Source: Hippopus hippopus
Lineage: Eukaryota > Mollusca > Bivalvia > Cardiida > Cardiidae
Assembly: GCA_946811185.2 (NCBI GenBank)
Contig: OX328109.1
Coordinates: forward strand, 1,674,001 to 1,738,000
DNA: 64,000 bases
Direction: 5' to 3'
In this document: positions 1 through 9,938 of the stretch, in pieces
How the letters are laid out: each line of letters opens with the position of its first letter
Numbering within the stretch: position 1 is the first letter of the stretch
Position numbers and translations under genes: made by a program
Notes under the pieces: generated by a model
What the model was told of the DNA's origin: nothing
What the model saw: only the letters and a program-made list of their open reading frames with translations
Databases searched by the model: none

Positions 1-1003
1 GACAAATTTTCAGCCTTGTTTGAGGTTGAAACTTGTATTTACAAAAAAAAAAAATATTTGCTGACTGATTAGTCTCGGAAATATATAACGCTACGAATGG
101 CGACGACTATGAAGATTGTCAATAGTATTTTCTTGCACCCTACACCCATTGTGTCTGTGCTCGGAATATACGTGCTCTGCTTGGAAGAAAAGTGTTGTGT
201 TGACAGTTTAGTTGTAGTCTGGGCAAGCCAGACTTTCAGAAGTTGCGCACTAGGGTAAGGCAATGAGTTGTATTTTGCCCGCCGTAGTTCGCGGATTGTT
301 TTTGGTAAAGGTTATTGTTGAAAGGTGAAACATTTGTTTATAAAATGTAAAGATATTGCCTTGGAAAAGGTTAGGTAAATATTGATAGATGTAATAGCAT
401 CAAAATGTATAGGAATTCTTTACCATATATATAAATTAATGTATGAAATTGCCTTGTTTAATTAAAATTGGTACGTGTATTGGGTGAGACAGACTAAGAA
501 ATGTTTTTTTGATAAAGGGAGGTAATTTTAGAATGCTATTGGGCAATAGGTAGAGCTTTTAAGGGTGATCGCACAAATTATTGATTTGTGTTTAAAAAAA
601 AAATTGTCCAGATCTAAACATTGTGGAAAAAAGGAGTATTTTATCCTTTTACCAAGTTATGGTTTATATAGATCTTTATGATCTCTGTTTCACCAACAAA
701 GTTGTCTAACAAAGCCTTCTTCCCCTGGGTCGTTGAAACATGTGGTTGTTTTGTAAAGGGTTTTAAACTCTTGACATTTTCCCATGTTTTAGTGACCTGC
801 AAGAGAAGGCTTTTACAAACAAAACTGGTCCTAAAGGTATCAGAAGCTCTGTGATGTAATCATCTAGGTTTTTGAGAGTTATTGCTATACAGTGAAATTT
901 TTGCTAGATCGACCTAATTTAATGCCTGACACCCCGGTGATGAAGCCTACATTTGGCAGTCAAGGGGCATATATAACTAGTAACCTTTTGGGGATTTTGG
1001 GTT

Positions 1004-1480
1004 TTAACCCCTTGGCTGCTATGCATGACTCAAGGATCTCTTGCTAACAGTATAGATCAAGATCAGACTGCACAGAATGTGCAGTGTGATCTTGGATCTA
1101 TACTGTCTAGTTAGGACATATTTTTCCCTAAAATATACCTTTGAAATAGCAAATATTGGGTTCTTACTGTCAGTTTGATAAATGGCTTGCAACAAGCGAA
1201 AAGGGGCAATCGGACATATGCGTAAAGCGTCGTCTCGGATCAGCCTGCGCAGTCTGCGCAGGCTAATCCAAGACGGCACTTTACGACTACATTAGATTTT
1301 GTCCTACAGTAGACTTGCGTGAAACAGAAAATAATATAAAAATGGAAAGTGTCGTTTTGGATGAGCCTGCGCGGTATGCACAGGCTGATTCGAGACGACA
1401 CTTTACACAAATGTCCGAATGCCCCTTTTCATGTGTTGCAAGCCAAATCGATTTTACTTATTTAGCAGGAAAAGGGTTAA
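1004..1480. mobile_element. P2 palindromic TTAA element, with nested P4
   Basis: Family P2: about 205 bp, TTAA-flanked, ends like TTAACCYTTAGGCTGCTAAG, with a central hairpin GTAGATCAAGATCAGACTGC / GCAGTCTGATCTTGATCTAC around a short GCACAGAATGTGC or similar. This copy is split by P4 at 1184-1444. Confidence 0.8.
1184..1444. mobile_element. P4 double-palindrome MITE
   Basis: Family P4: about 255 bp, inverted ends GGCTTGCAACAAGCGAAAAG / CTTTTCATGTGTTGCAAGCC, with two internal hairpins of GATCAGCCTGCGCAG type. Flanked by AAAT on both sides (1180-1183, 1445-1448). The matching place in unit B has one AAAT and no insertion. Confidence 0.88.
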
Positions 1481-1678
1481 ATGTCACTCAAAAAATGAAA
1501 TCAATTCTTCAGAGTTTAGAAAACATCAGGGGAAAAGGAGAAAATGCTGGTTATCAGCATTTTCTCCTTTCATAATGATGTTTTTAAATGACTTCTATCT
1601 TAGGGTTGTGTTTGGTAAAGGGTTAAATCTTTACCACAGGACAAAATTTCAGCCTTGTTTGAAGTTGAAACTTGTACA

Positions 1679-2431
1679 TATACTCCTCACAAAAAGTTAA
1701 GCAACAATGAATCACCGCTGCACCAAAATTTTATTTTTACAAATATAGACCATTTTATTGTATAAATGTAATCAGTATTGAGTTAAAAACCAGTCCAAGC
1801 AATTCTGTACTTCTATCAGATCATGTTTCTCACTTTCAAGCTTTTGAAGTAAGGCACCATCTAAATCCACATGCAAAAAAGTGATATACTACCCAGATGT
1901 TTTAAAATCTCTAAAATTCGGTAGATCTGCAACTGGGACACAGTCAGTACACAGTATGGCCACCATTAGCATGAATACAAGCTTGAACTCTTCTGGGCAT
2001 TGACCAGATCAATGATGTTGTTGTGGAATATCCTGCCATTCCTGACTCAAAAGTTTCTCAAGGTGTTGCAGGTTCTTAGGCCTCACATTTCCATCATTGA
2101 CAAGCCTACCGAGAATGTCCCACGCATGCTCAATCGGATTGAGATCTGGGGATCTTGCTGGCCTCTCAAATTGCCCAGAAGAGTTCAAGCTTGTACTGGT
2201 GCTAATGGTGGCCATACCGTGTACTGACTGTTGCAGATTGAATAAATTTTAGAGATCTTACTTCAAAAGCCTGTCAGTGAGAAACATTATGTGATAGAAG
2301 TACGGAATTGCTTGGACTTGTTTGTAACTCAATTCTCATTACATTTATACAATGAAATTGTCTATATGTGTAAAAATAAAATTCTGGTGCAGCGGTAATT
2401 TATTGTTGCTTAACTTTTTGTGAGTAGTATA
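1679..2431 (-). mobile_element. Internally deleted Tc1-like element with long inverted arms
   Basis: Both ends begin TATACTnCTCACAAAAAG and run inward as inverted repeats for well over 150 bp, on to the transposase 3' end, which is present in both arms (near 1940-2000 on the - strand, 2173-2227 on the +). TA target duplication is consistent with Tc1/mariner. Only the 3' part of a transposase remains, so the copy is dead. Confidence 0.85.
2009..2215 (-). pseudogene. Tc1/mariner transposase C-terminal remnant
   Basis: Reads RSPDLNPIEHAWDILGR on the - strand, the block containing part of the DDE catalytic core of Tc1 transposases, then QHLEKLLSQEWQDIPQ. The expected end MPRRVQACIHANGGHTVY lies in another frame further on (about 2000 down to 1940), so there is a frameshift. 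No N-terminal DNA-binding part or first catalytic Asp exists. Confidence 0.88.
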
Positions 2432-3369
2432 TATATTTACAAATAAATATTTGCTGTCTAAAAATTTAAAACACCACGAGTGGAAATGACTATGAAGATG
2501 GTCAACAGTATTATTTGCTTTCCCACCCCACGCCATCTGGGTATATTGGGCTATTGTAGCCCCCATATGGCAGAGCAGAATTGTTATAGCATTTTGGTTG
2601 TAGTCTGAGCAAGCCAGACTTTCACAAGTTTCTCGCTAGGGTAAGGCAATGAGTTTTATTTTGCCCGCCGTAGTTCGCGGATTGTTTTTGGTAAAGGTTG
2701 AGTTGGTATAGTAAAACATTTGTTTATAAAATGAAAAGGTATTGCCTTGGAAAAGGTTAGGTAAATATTGATAGATGTAATAGCATCAAAATACACAAAA
2801 ATCCGGGACCATTTATATAATTTAATGTATGAAATTGTCTTGTTTGATTTAAATTGGTATTTTCACTGGGTGAATCAGACGTAAGAAGTGTTTTTAATAA
2901 AGGGAGGTAATTGTAGAATGCTCATAAGGGCAACAGGTGGAGTTTAAAAGGATCGCTGAAATTTTTTATTTATCATTGAAGTGGTAATAATCTAGATCTA
3001 AACATTGTGGAAAAGGGAGTATTTTCTCTTTTTACCAAGTTATGGTTTATTTAGATCTTTATTATCTCTATTTCACCACAAAGTTTTCTATCAAAGCCAG
3101 CTTTCCCTGGTTTGTTGAGACATGGGGTTGTTTGGTATAGGGTTTTGATATTTCCCCTAAGTTTTAGTGACCTGGCTTTTACAAACAACACTGGCCCTAA
3201 AGATATCAGGAGCTTTTTTATGTAATCATGTAGGTTTTTGAGAGTTTTTGCTCTATAGTGAGGTTTTTGCTAGATCTACCTTATTTTATGCCCGACGCCC
3301 AGTACCCAATGATGAAGCCCACACTTGGCAGTAAAGGGTGCTAAATAGTAATTTTGGGGATTTTGTGTT

Positions 3370-3573
3370 TTAACCCCTTGGCTGCTAAGAGCGACTCAAG
3401 GACCGCTTGTGGAAAGTGTAAATCAAGATCAGCCTGCACAAAATGTGAAGCATGATCTTGGATCTACACTGTTCGATAAGGCAATATTCTTCCTCCAGAA
3501 ATATCTTTGAAATAGCAACATTGGGTTCTTAATGTCGACTTGAAAAATTCATTTCACTTACTTAGCAGGTTAA
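3370..3573. mobile_element. P2 element
   Basis: Uninterrupted counterpart of the P2 copy in unit A; TTAA at 3370-3373 and 3570-3573. The core is partly degraded on its right arm. Confidence 0.8.
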
Positions 3574-3957
3574 CTCTTTCCATACTATAGATGACAGAAG
3601 CTTTTGTGGACAGTGTAGATCAAGATCAGACTGCACAGAACGTCCACTACTCTATTCTAGATTAAGGTAGTGGACCCGTAATAATTTCTAGATAGCATTA
3701 AATATCAGGATCGAATGTGTGGTAAAGGGTAAGGAAGGAATTACCCTTTGAATGCCCATTGCTTTAATTCTTTCCATACCATAGACAACATCAGAAGCTT
3801 TTGTGGACAGTGTACCTGGTAGATTGCAGTCTGATCTACATTGTCCACTGCTATATTCTAGTATATGACCATACTGTCTCTTAATCTTGCAGTGAAACTG
3901 TAGCCTTTGAGAAAATGCAATTTATTTATTCAGTAATAAAAGAGATATCGGTTAACT
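3570..3957. mobile_element. Two P2-like elements with TTAACTCTTTCCATACYATAG ends
   Basis: A subfamily with the P2 core but different termini: a truncated copy about 3570-3700, joined to a P5 end (TTAAGGTAGTGGACCC, 3664), and a fuller copy about 3770-3957. Another copy of this subfamily is at 60359-60570. Confidence 0.65.
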
Positions 3958-4175
3958 CTATACCACACAGTCCTGAGTTTTAACGACCCTTGAACAAGAA
4001 ACCTTTTGAAAACATTGTGGGAAAAGAAGGAAATGGTAACCAGCATTTTCTTCTTTTCCCACAATGTTTCAACAATCTCAGAAGACAGATAATGTCATTT
4101 CACTCCATTTTATGTCATCTGCGAAAGCCTTCAATTTTGATTGGTCTTAAATTTTGTTGTGTGATAAAGAGTTAA
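3952..4175 (-). mobile_element. P1 palindromic TTAA element
   Basis: Family P1, the commonest repeat here: about 228 bp. Long arm from TTAACYCTTTACCAAACGAC with AAATTGAAAGCATTTGCAGA; central near-perfect hairpin of about 60 bp (GTGGGAAAAGGAGAAAATGC, GGTAACC centre, and its complement); short arm ending CGGGATTGTGTGGTAAAGGG TTAA. TTAA target and CCC-type ends suggest piggyBac mobilisation. Strand + is used when the long arm is on the left. This copy is complete but diverged. Confidence 0.85.
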
Positions 4176-4245
4176 TTTCTTCTTGCTTGAAATTACTGTG
4201 ATGACTGAGTCATTGAGGCAAGATTAATTCCTCTTCCGGTTAACC

Positions 4246-4735
4246 CTTTACCAAACCATCCATTGTTTTAACCTGTGGAAAGAGGCTTTTAAAAACATTG
4301 TGGGAAAAGGAGAAAATGCCAGTACCCAGCATGTGGTGTCCATGTTTGTGAGGTAGACTGTTGGTCTCCCAACCATAAGGTCCTGTGTTTGATTCCTCGG
4401 AGTAGGTACCAAGCAATCCACTGTTTTAAGCTGTGGAAAAAGGCTTTTGAAAACATTGTGGGAGAAGGAGAAAATGCTAGTGCTCAGTCTGTGGTGTTTG
4501 TGGTTGTTAGGTAGAGCGATGGCCTCTCAACCATAAGGTCCTGACTTTGTTTCCTCGGAGTGGGTACCAAACAGTCCATTGTTTTAAGCTGTGGAAAAAA
4601 GCTTTTGAAATTATTGTGGGAAAAGGAGAAAATGCAAGTACCCAGCATGGGGGGTCTGTTGTTGTGAGGTAGAGCATCCACCTCCCAACCATAAGGCTCC
4701 TGAGTTTGATTCCTAGGAGTGGATGTCAACTGAGG
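4246..4735 (+). repeat. Three tandem 157-158-bp units, each half P1 plus S4 SINE head
   Basis: Units begin near 4248, 4406 and 4563 (GGTACCAAnCAATCCA-like). Each carries a P1 short arm and half hairpin joined to the tRNA-like head of an S4 SINE (GTGAGGTAGA..CCATAAGG..GATTCC). A SINE inserted into P1 at the hairpin was then tandemly tripled. Confidence 0.75.
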
Positions 4736-4860
4736 GACTGTTCAAAGGCCCATACATTTAGCGAGAGTACTGGTGTCGTTTCAAGAAAACAAAATCAAGA
4801 GAGATTAGTACAATTTGCAAGAACTTGTTTCTCAGTGGATTTAAAATAAATATCATTTAA
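4654..4860 (+). mobile_element. S4 tRNA-derived SINE
   Basis: Family S4: about 225 bp, head GTGAGGTAGA..CCATAAGG..GTTTGATTCC resembling tRNA A and B boxes, body with GGACTGTTC, CAAGAACTTGT, tail TAAAATAAATAT. This copy forms the end of the triplicated array. Confidence 0.7.
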
Positions 4861-5057
4861 ATTTATAAATTTTTCCTTTTCCCATAATGTTTTTTACCAT
4901 ATCATAGAAAAATGATAAACATCATTCGATGCACAATTAATATGTTTAATTGCAAATACATTCAATTTATACTAGTCTAAAATTTTGTTGTCTGTTAACT
5001 CTATATGAAGAGAAAAACGTTGACTTGTCCAAATAAAAAGCATTTGCAGAAGATACT

Positions 5058-5450
5058 TTAACCCTTTACCACACAATGACGAATTTTAACGACCCTGAGG
5101 AAGAAGCCATTTGAAAACATTGTAGGAAAAGGAGAAAATGCTGGTAACCAGCATTTTCTCCTTTTCCCACAAAGTTTTCTACCCAATCAAAGAAAAATTG
5201 CATCATTGGAGCCACTTTAAAATTGTTGTCTGCAAATGCTTTCAATTTGGATAGGTCTAAAATTTTGTTGTGTGGTAAAGGGTTAAATGTGACTCAAATG
5301 AAAAAATTTGCCTTGCCTTTGATAGGTTAGAAAACATTGTTTGAAAAGGAGAAAGTGCTAGTTGCCAGTATTTTCTCCTTTTCCCACAATGTTTCATAAT
5401 GCTTTTTCTTCAAGATCAGTAAAATTCGTGATTATATGGTAAAGAGTTAA
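5058..5450. mobile_element. Two P1 elements sharing one TTAA
   Basis: 5058-5286 is complete (short arm left, 229 bp). 5283-5450 is a shortened copy in the opposite orientation. They share TTAA at 5283-5286. A half copy about 4869-5001 lies upstream. Confidence 0.85.
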
Positions 5451-5561
5451 AGAGAGAAAGCCATTTTGGACAGAAATTTTCTCAGAATTTGGAGGACCAT
5501 TGCAAAATTTAGGATGAAACAAATGCGTGTGCTAAAGATCGTTAAGCCCTGCTGGGTACAT

Positions 5562-5797
5562 GTACCTGGTGATTGCAGGTATGGATACCCAGTTGCGGCA
5601 AACTTTCTTCCAGGCAATTATCTATTCTCACTTCTGATGCAAGTGAGAAAAGCAGTCAGTGGCATGGAAAGAAAGTTGTGTCAGTACTGGTATGAGAAAG
5701 ATAGGAAACACATGTGTAGAAGCACTGACCACCGTGATATGACCTATGCTATTAAAATGGCTTTAAACTCAAATGCAAACAAACAAACAAAGATATA
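5562..5797 (+). mobile_element. S3 SINE
   Basis: Family S3: tRNA-like head, body with CTTCTGATGCAAGTGAGAAA, CAGTCAGTGGCATGGAAAG, ACCGTGATATGACCTA, and a CAAACAAACAAA tail. The head here is degraded. Confidence 0.75.
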
Positions 5798-5997
5798 ATA
5801 AACCTGTATTATACTGCGACAAAGGAAAAGTGATAAACCTATATTCGTCTTGTAGATTATTCTGATACCTTGTAATTGAATTACATGGTTGATAATTGGA
5901 TCACAGAGGGGCTGGAATTACAAAGAATCCAGAGCTATGACTATATAATGATGATTGGTACATTTTCTGTGTTGATTTTGAAAAGTAACCCTTTATT

Positions 5998-6425
5998 CCT
6001 CTACCCTTTTCATGGGAGTGTCCTTGGTTGGTTGTATTGGTTGTATTGGGGTTTAACGCCACTTTAACAGCTAAGGTCATATCATGGCGGTCGGTGATGC
6101 ACATGTGTTTCCTGGCTTTCTCACACCAGTACTAACACAACTTTCTTTCCAAAGCCACCGACTGCTTTTCTCACATGCTTCAGCAGAGGTGAGAGGCGAA
6201 AATACGCCTGAAAGAAAGTTCGCCTCAACCGGGTATCGAACTCAGGTCATGAGTCCAACACGCTCACCACTGAGCCACCCGGGCGGGCGGGAGTGTCCTT
6301 GGGCAAGACACTTCAGAGCCCTAGCCTAGTACTGGTGAAACTCAGGAAATACATGAATATGTGAGCTGTCGCTGTGACATGACTGAAAAAATGTTGAAAG
6401 TGGCATAAAACATCATTCAATCAAT
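5998..6425 (+). mobile_element. S1 SINE interrupted by S3
   Basis: Family S1: head CCTGTGTGGCTCAGTGG.., body GGGAGTGTCCTTGGGCAAGA, CACTTCAGAGCCCTAGCCTA, 3' end AATGTTGAAA..AAAACACCA and an AATC tail. Here the head is missing, and an antisense S3 occupies 6028-6288 with the 14-bp duplication GGGAGTGTCCTTGG at 6014-6027 and 6289-6302. Confidence 0.85.
6028..6288 (-). mobile_element. S3 SINE, antisense, inserted in S1
   Basis: Full-length. The tRNA-like head at the right reads, on the - strand, GTGGCTCAGTGGTGAGCGTG and GTTCGATACCC. The perfect 14-bp target duplication indicates LINE-type retrotransposition. Confidence 0.88.
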
Positions 6426-6870
6426 TTAACTCTTTTACCACACAATTCCGAGTTTAAAAGTCCCTCAGGAAAAAACATCTTTTGAAAAAATTGTGGGAAA
6501 AAGAAAAAATGGTGGTTAGTGGTTAAGCATTTTCTCCTTTTTCCCACAATGTTTTCTATCCTGTCAAAGACAGAAATCATCATTTGAGTTACACATGTGT
6601 TGTTTTCTGCACATGCTTTCAATCTAGGTGAGTTGGTAGTTTCCAAAATTTTGCTGTGTGATTAACTCTTTACCAAACAACAAAATTTTAGGCTAGTCCA
6701 ATTTGAAAGCCTTTGTAGACAGAAAATTGAAGGTGGCTAAAATGATGAAATTTGTTTTTGATAGGGTAAAAATGCTGATTACCAGCATTTTTTTTTTTCC
6801 CGCAATGTTTTCAAAAGCCTTCTTCCTCAGGGTTGTTAAAAGTCGGGATTGTGTGGTATTGGGTGAAAAG
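6426..6870. mobile_element. Two P1 elements sharing one TTAA
   Basis: 6426-6665 (short arm left) and 6662-6870 (long arm left, hairpin reduced). The left one has a diverged hairpin centre GGTTAGTGGTTAAGC. Confidence 0.75.
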
Positions 6871-6956
6871 TCAAACTGCCAAGTAAGCCCATTGTACTCT
6901 GTAATTCAAGAAATACCGCCAAATAATTGCAGTTTCAAGTATTTTTTTGTTTCATC

Positions 6957-7050
6957 ACTGTGGACAGTGTAGATCAAAGATCAGACTGCGTGTTTAGTGC
7001 AGCCTAATCTTGATCTTCACTTGCCCCAATGACAAGTAAAGTTATGACAG
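6957..7050. mobile_element. P2-type hairpin fragment
   Basis: GTAGATCAAAGATCAGACTGC and an imperfect complement; ends not resolvable. Confidence 0.6.
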
Positions 7051-7242
7051 TAAAAGCCACTAGTTGCTTTCCGTCACAGCCATTGTCGAAACAATTACCA
7101 GCATTGAGAGACGAAAGAATTCTGTCACAATGACCGTCATCAATCCTTGGAAAAAAATTCTCCAAGTTGGGGATTCCAACCAGCGACTCTTTGTTCTTTT
7201 TGTTCTCAAGTCCTGTACACTAACAACTGCACTACCACTTGG
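7050..7242 (-). mobile_element. Diverged S2 SINE fragment, antisense
   Basis: CCATTGTCGAAACAATTACCA, AATGACCGTCATCAATCCTTGG and CTCAAGTCCTGTACACTA match S2 in antisense. Confidence 0.65.
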
Positions 7243-7305
7243 CTTCTTGTCTTGAAACTCAGCTGCTTGTTCCAGATCTAGTCGATATTCCATTGTTCAA
7301 ATTGG

Positions 7306-7627
7306 ACTCTTTACCACATGACAAAAAAGTGGACATGTCATGTCCAAATTTAAAGCTTTTTCAAACTACAAATTAAATGTTGCTAAAATGATGATTTCTG
7401 TCTTTAACTCATTACCAAACAACAAAATTTTAGATTTGTCCAATTTGAAAGCATTGCAGACAACAAAATGTGACTCAGAAATTTTAATTGGTTTAGGAAA
7501 AGTAGAAAATATTGTGGGAAAAGGAGAAAATGCTGCTTATCAGTATTTTGTTTGTTTCCTACAATGTTTTTCAATAGCCTTCTTCCTTGGCGGTGTTAAA
7601 ATTTGTGATTGTACAGTTAAAAGTTAA
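7306..7627 (+). mobile_element. P1 fragment followed by complete P1
   Basis: 7306-7400 is a long-arm fragment; 7404-7627 is complete, with TTAA at both ends. Confidence 0.75.
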
Positions 7628-7926
7628 TTGATTGATTGATTGTATGGTGTTTAACGCCGTTTTCAACATTATTTCAGTTGTATCGCGGCGGCCATTGCAC
7701 CTATCCATGCGTTCATGGAGCACTCAGCACAATTTTCTTTCCAAGCCACTGGCTGCTTTCCCACATAACCATCGTCGAGACAATGGTCAGCAGGGGAAGA
7801 GGAAGGAATCCTGTCGAAATGACTATCATCAATCCTCAGAAAGAAATTGGCCAAGCCAGGGATCAAACCCACGACTCCCTGTTCTCAAGTCCTGTACGCT
7901 ACCGACTGAGCTACCGGGGCTCGGCG
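7628..7926 (-). mobile_element. S2 SINE, antisense, full length
   Basis: Family S2: about 300 bp, tRNA-like head (GGTAGCTCAGTCGGTAG, B box GGTTCGATCCC), body TTTCTTTCAGAGGATTGATG..GTGGGAAAGCAGCCAGTGGC, 3' end AATGTTGAAAACGGCGTTAA ACACCATACA and AATC tail. Flanked by a 12-bp duplication GTTAAAAGTTAA (7616-7627 and 7927-7938) made from the end of the P1 beside it. Confidence 0.88.
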
Positions 7927-8052
7927 GTTAAAAGTTAAAGTAAATCTTGCACACATTTTTTTCATTTGGTAAAGATGCAAATCGTTAACTCCCAGAATGG
8001 TGATGGTTTTACCTGAACACCCAGTTAGGTTATGGAGGATTAGATGCATAGA

Positions 8053-8225
8053 TTAACCGTTGGGCTGCTAAACGGACTCGCTGACCTTTGGCGGTCAGTG
8101 TAGATCAAGATCAGACTGTACAGAATGTGCAGCCTGATCTTGGATATACACTGTCCGATAAGTTATCTTTCTACCAAAAAGGTATTAGTAACTTATGTTG
8201 GATCTATCATTTGTAAATTTTATTT
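8053..8225. mobile_element. P2 element, right end eroded
   Basis: TTAACCGTTGGGCTGCTAAA left end and intact core (8098-8160). Confidence 0.7.
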
Positions 8226-8690
8226 TAGATATTCAGTTGGATGTGGCTTATGAGAGTCTGGGCTTACCAGACCTTCCAGAAGTTGCGCTCTCAGAAAGGC
8301 AATGAATTGAAGTTTGCCCGCAGGAGTTAACCGTTTTCGTAAAGGTTAAAGCCGTTACATAAATATTGCGTATTCATAAAATATCAGAACATTGCATTGG
8401 ATTAGATTAAGACCATAACTGATACATGTAATAAAATAGGAATATACAGAAATATGTCCCCATTAATATTACTCTAATATATAAATTTGTCTTTTTTTTA
8501 CTTGAATTTGTACAGATATTGTTTGAAACCAGTGTAAGAAGTATTTCTAATAAAGGGAAGTAATTACATAATGCTTATATGGCAAGGGTATTTCCTGGGA
8601 TGATGGATTTCTCTTTGAAATGGTGGATCTAATAGGTCTACTCTAGATCTAAACATTCTAGGAAAAAGAGTATTTTTCTCTTTTTATGTA
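8225..8690 (+). repeat. Third, more diverged copy of the duplicated segment
   Basis: Matches unit A about 205-545 in order: AGTCTGGGCTTACCAGACCT, AGAAGTTGCGC, AAAGGCAATGA, TTTGCCCGC, ATAAAATAT, TAATAAAGGGAAGTAATTA. More diverged than units A and B are from each other. A P2 element lies on its left instead of its right. Confidence 0.65.
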
Positions 8691-8699
8691 AGAAATACT

Positions 8700-9227
8700 T
8701 TGTGAAAAGGGAAAAAAATATTTGTCAATATCTTTTTTTTCCTTTGCCCCTACAGTGTTCGAAAGCCTTTGTTGTCAAGGTCTTAAGCCTGTACCACACT
8801 ATTTCCAGTTCTAGTGATCCTAAGGAATAAGGTTTTTAAAAACATTGTAGCAAATGGAGAAAATGCTGTTAACCCTTTACCAGATGACGAAATTTTAGTC
8901 TAGTCCAAATTGAAAGCATTTGCAGACAACAATTTTAGTGTGGCTCAAATGGTGCAATTTTTCTTTGATATGATAGAAAACATTGTAGGAAAAGGAGAAA
9001 ATGCTGGTAACCAGCATTTTCTCCTTCTCCCAAAATGTTTTCAAAAGTCTCCTTCCTTAGGGTCGTTAAAAGTCAGGATTGTGTCGTAAAGAGTTAACTA
9101 GCATTTTTTCCCTTGTTCCACAATGTTTCCTATCCTTTCAAAAGACAATTTTGACCATTTGAGCCACATTGAAGTTGTTTACTTTGGATTGGGACAATTT
9201 CAACATTTTGTCATCTGGTAGAATGTT
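8700..9227. mobile_element. P1 fragments, one complete P1 and one half P1
   Basis: About 8700-8872 fragments; 8869-9097 complete, long arm left, 229 bp; 9094-9227 a half copy sharing its TTAA. Confidence 0.8.
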
Positions 9228-9247
9228 AAAACACCAGAAAATACTTG

Positions 9248-9660
9248 TTTAACTTTAAACCACACAATCCTTGTTCTCACTACCCTGAATGAAAGGATTT
9301 TTGAAAATATTGTGGGAAAAGGAAAAAATTGCTTGTTACCAACATTTTCTCCTGTTATCCTTTCAGTAACAAAAAGTTTAATTTTCATAGAGTGACATTT
9401 ACTTGGTTGTTTGCATATGAGGAGATGACCCTTTACCCTTTTTCTAACAACGAAATTTTGGACTTGTCCAAGTTCAAAGCATTTACAGGTGACAAATTAA
9501 ATATAGCTCAAAAGGGAAAAGTTGTCTGATAAAGGTTAGAAAACATTGTGGGAAATGGAGAAAATGCTGGTTACCAGCATTTTCTCTTTTTCCCACAAAG
9601 TTTTCAAAAGCCTTCTTTCTCAGGGTCATTAAAACTCGGGATTGTGTGGCAAAGGGTTAA
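9248..9660. mobile_element. Truncated P1 and complete P1
   Basis: 9248-9365 short-arm-left fragment; 9427-9660 long arm left, with GGTTACC centre, ending TTAA at 9657-9660. Confidence 0.75.
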
Positions 9661-9859
9661 ACTGCTAAAGAAGTTAATTGAAACTTTCAAGCTGATAGTA
9701 AAAGCCTGATTGTTGCTATTTCAGTTTTTTTTCCTGGTAGAATATCTCCTTATCAGACAGTGTAGATCCAAGATCAGACTGCACATTCTGTGCAGTCTGA
9801 TCTTGATCTACATTGTCCACAAAAGGTTCTTCAGTCACACTTGGCAGCCTAAGAGGTAA
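9657..9859. mobile_element. P2 element abutting P1
   Basis: Shares TTAA 9657-9660 with the P1 on its left; core at 9757-9825; ends GGCAGCCTAAGAGGTAA. It lies about 80 bp before the first rabphilin exon. Confidence 0.75.
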
Positions 9860-9938
9860 AAACACAGGAATGCTTGGTAAAATGGTGTACCAAAGTAAGA
9901 AAATAATATATTTTATTTTCTCATTTTGTATCGTTTAG

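Larger units (their letters stand above)
1..1480 (+). repeat. Duplicated block, unit A
   Basis: Aligns collinearly with 1640-3573 (pos 1 matches about 1640) through a P1 fragment, a unique segment about 40-1000 and a P2 element. Shared landmarks include AAGCCAGACTTTCA, TTTGCCCGCCGTAGTTCGCG, AAGGGAGGTAATT and GTCAAGGGG/GTAAAGGG. Unit A lacks the Tc1 insertion of unit B and has a P4 insertion that unit B lacks. The left end may extend beyond the window. Confidence 0.85.
1640..3573 (+). repeat. Duplicated block, unit B
   Basis: Second copy of the block at 1-1480, with a Tc1-type element at 1679-2431 inserted. Flanks on either side of the insertion match unit A positions about 37-45 (CTTGTA..TTTACAAA). 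Divergence by eye is moderate, so the duplication is old. Confidence 0.85.
1..9938. other. Upstream intron or 5' flank, no gene recognised
   Basis: Holds the duplicated block 1-3573, the Tc1 remnant, a dense set of P1/P2 MITEs and SINEs (listed separately), and unique-looking AT-rich DNA. I looked for the preceding rabphilin exon (helix rich in Glu/Ile/Arg, ending in a split Gly codon) and did not find a convincing one. Confidence 0.7.

Noticed and set aside
69..263. 64-codon minus frame, partly preserved in unit B
   Set aside because: PYPS..KVWLAQTTTK is shared by the duplicate, but unit B breaks elsewhere and the third copy has a stop; no family recognised.
2000..2227. 75-codon + frame over the Tc1 remnant
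   Set aside because: Mostly antisense to the transposase remnant; only the end (RRVQAC..GGHTVY) is true transposase, from the inverted arm.
5466..5798. 110-codon + frame
   Set aside because: Coincides with an S3 SINE body.
1..9938. Upstream rabphilin exon encoding the first part of the Rab-binding helix
   Set aside because: Searched for a Glu/Arg-rich helix ending in a split Gly codon with a donor; no candidate was convincing.
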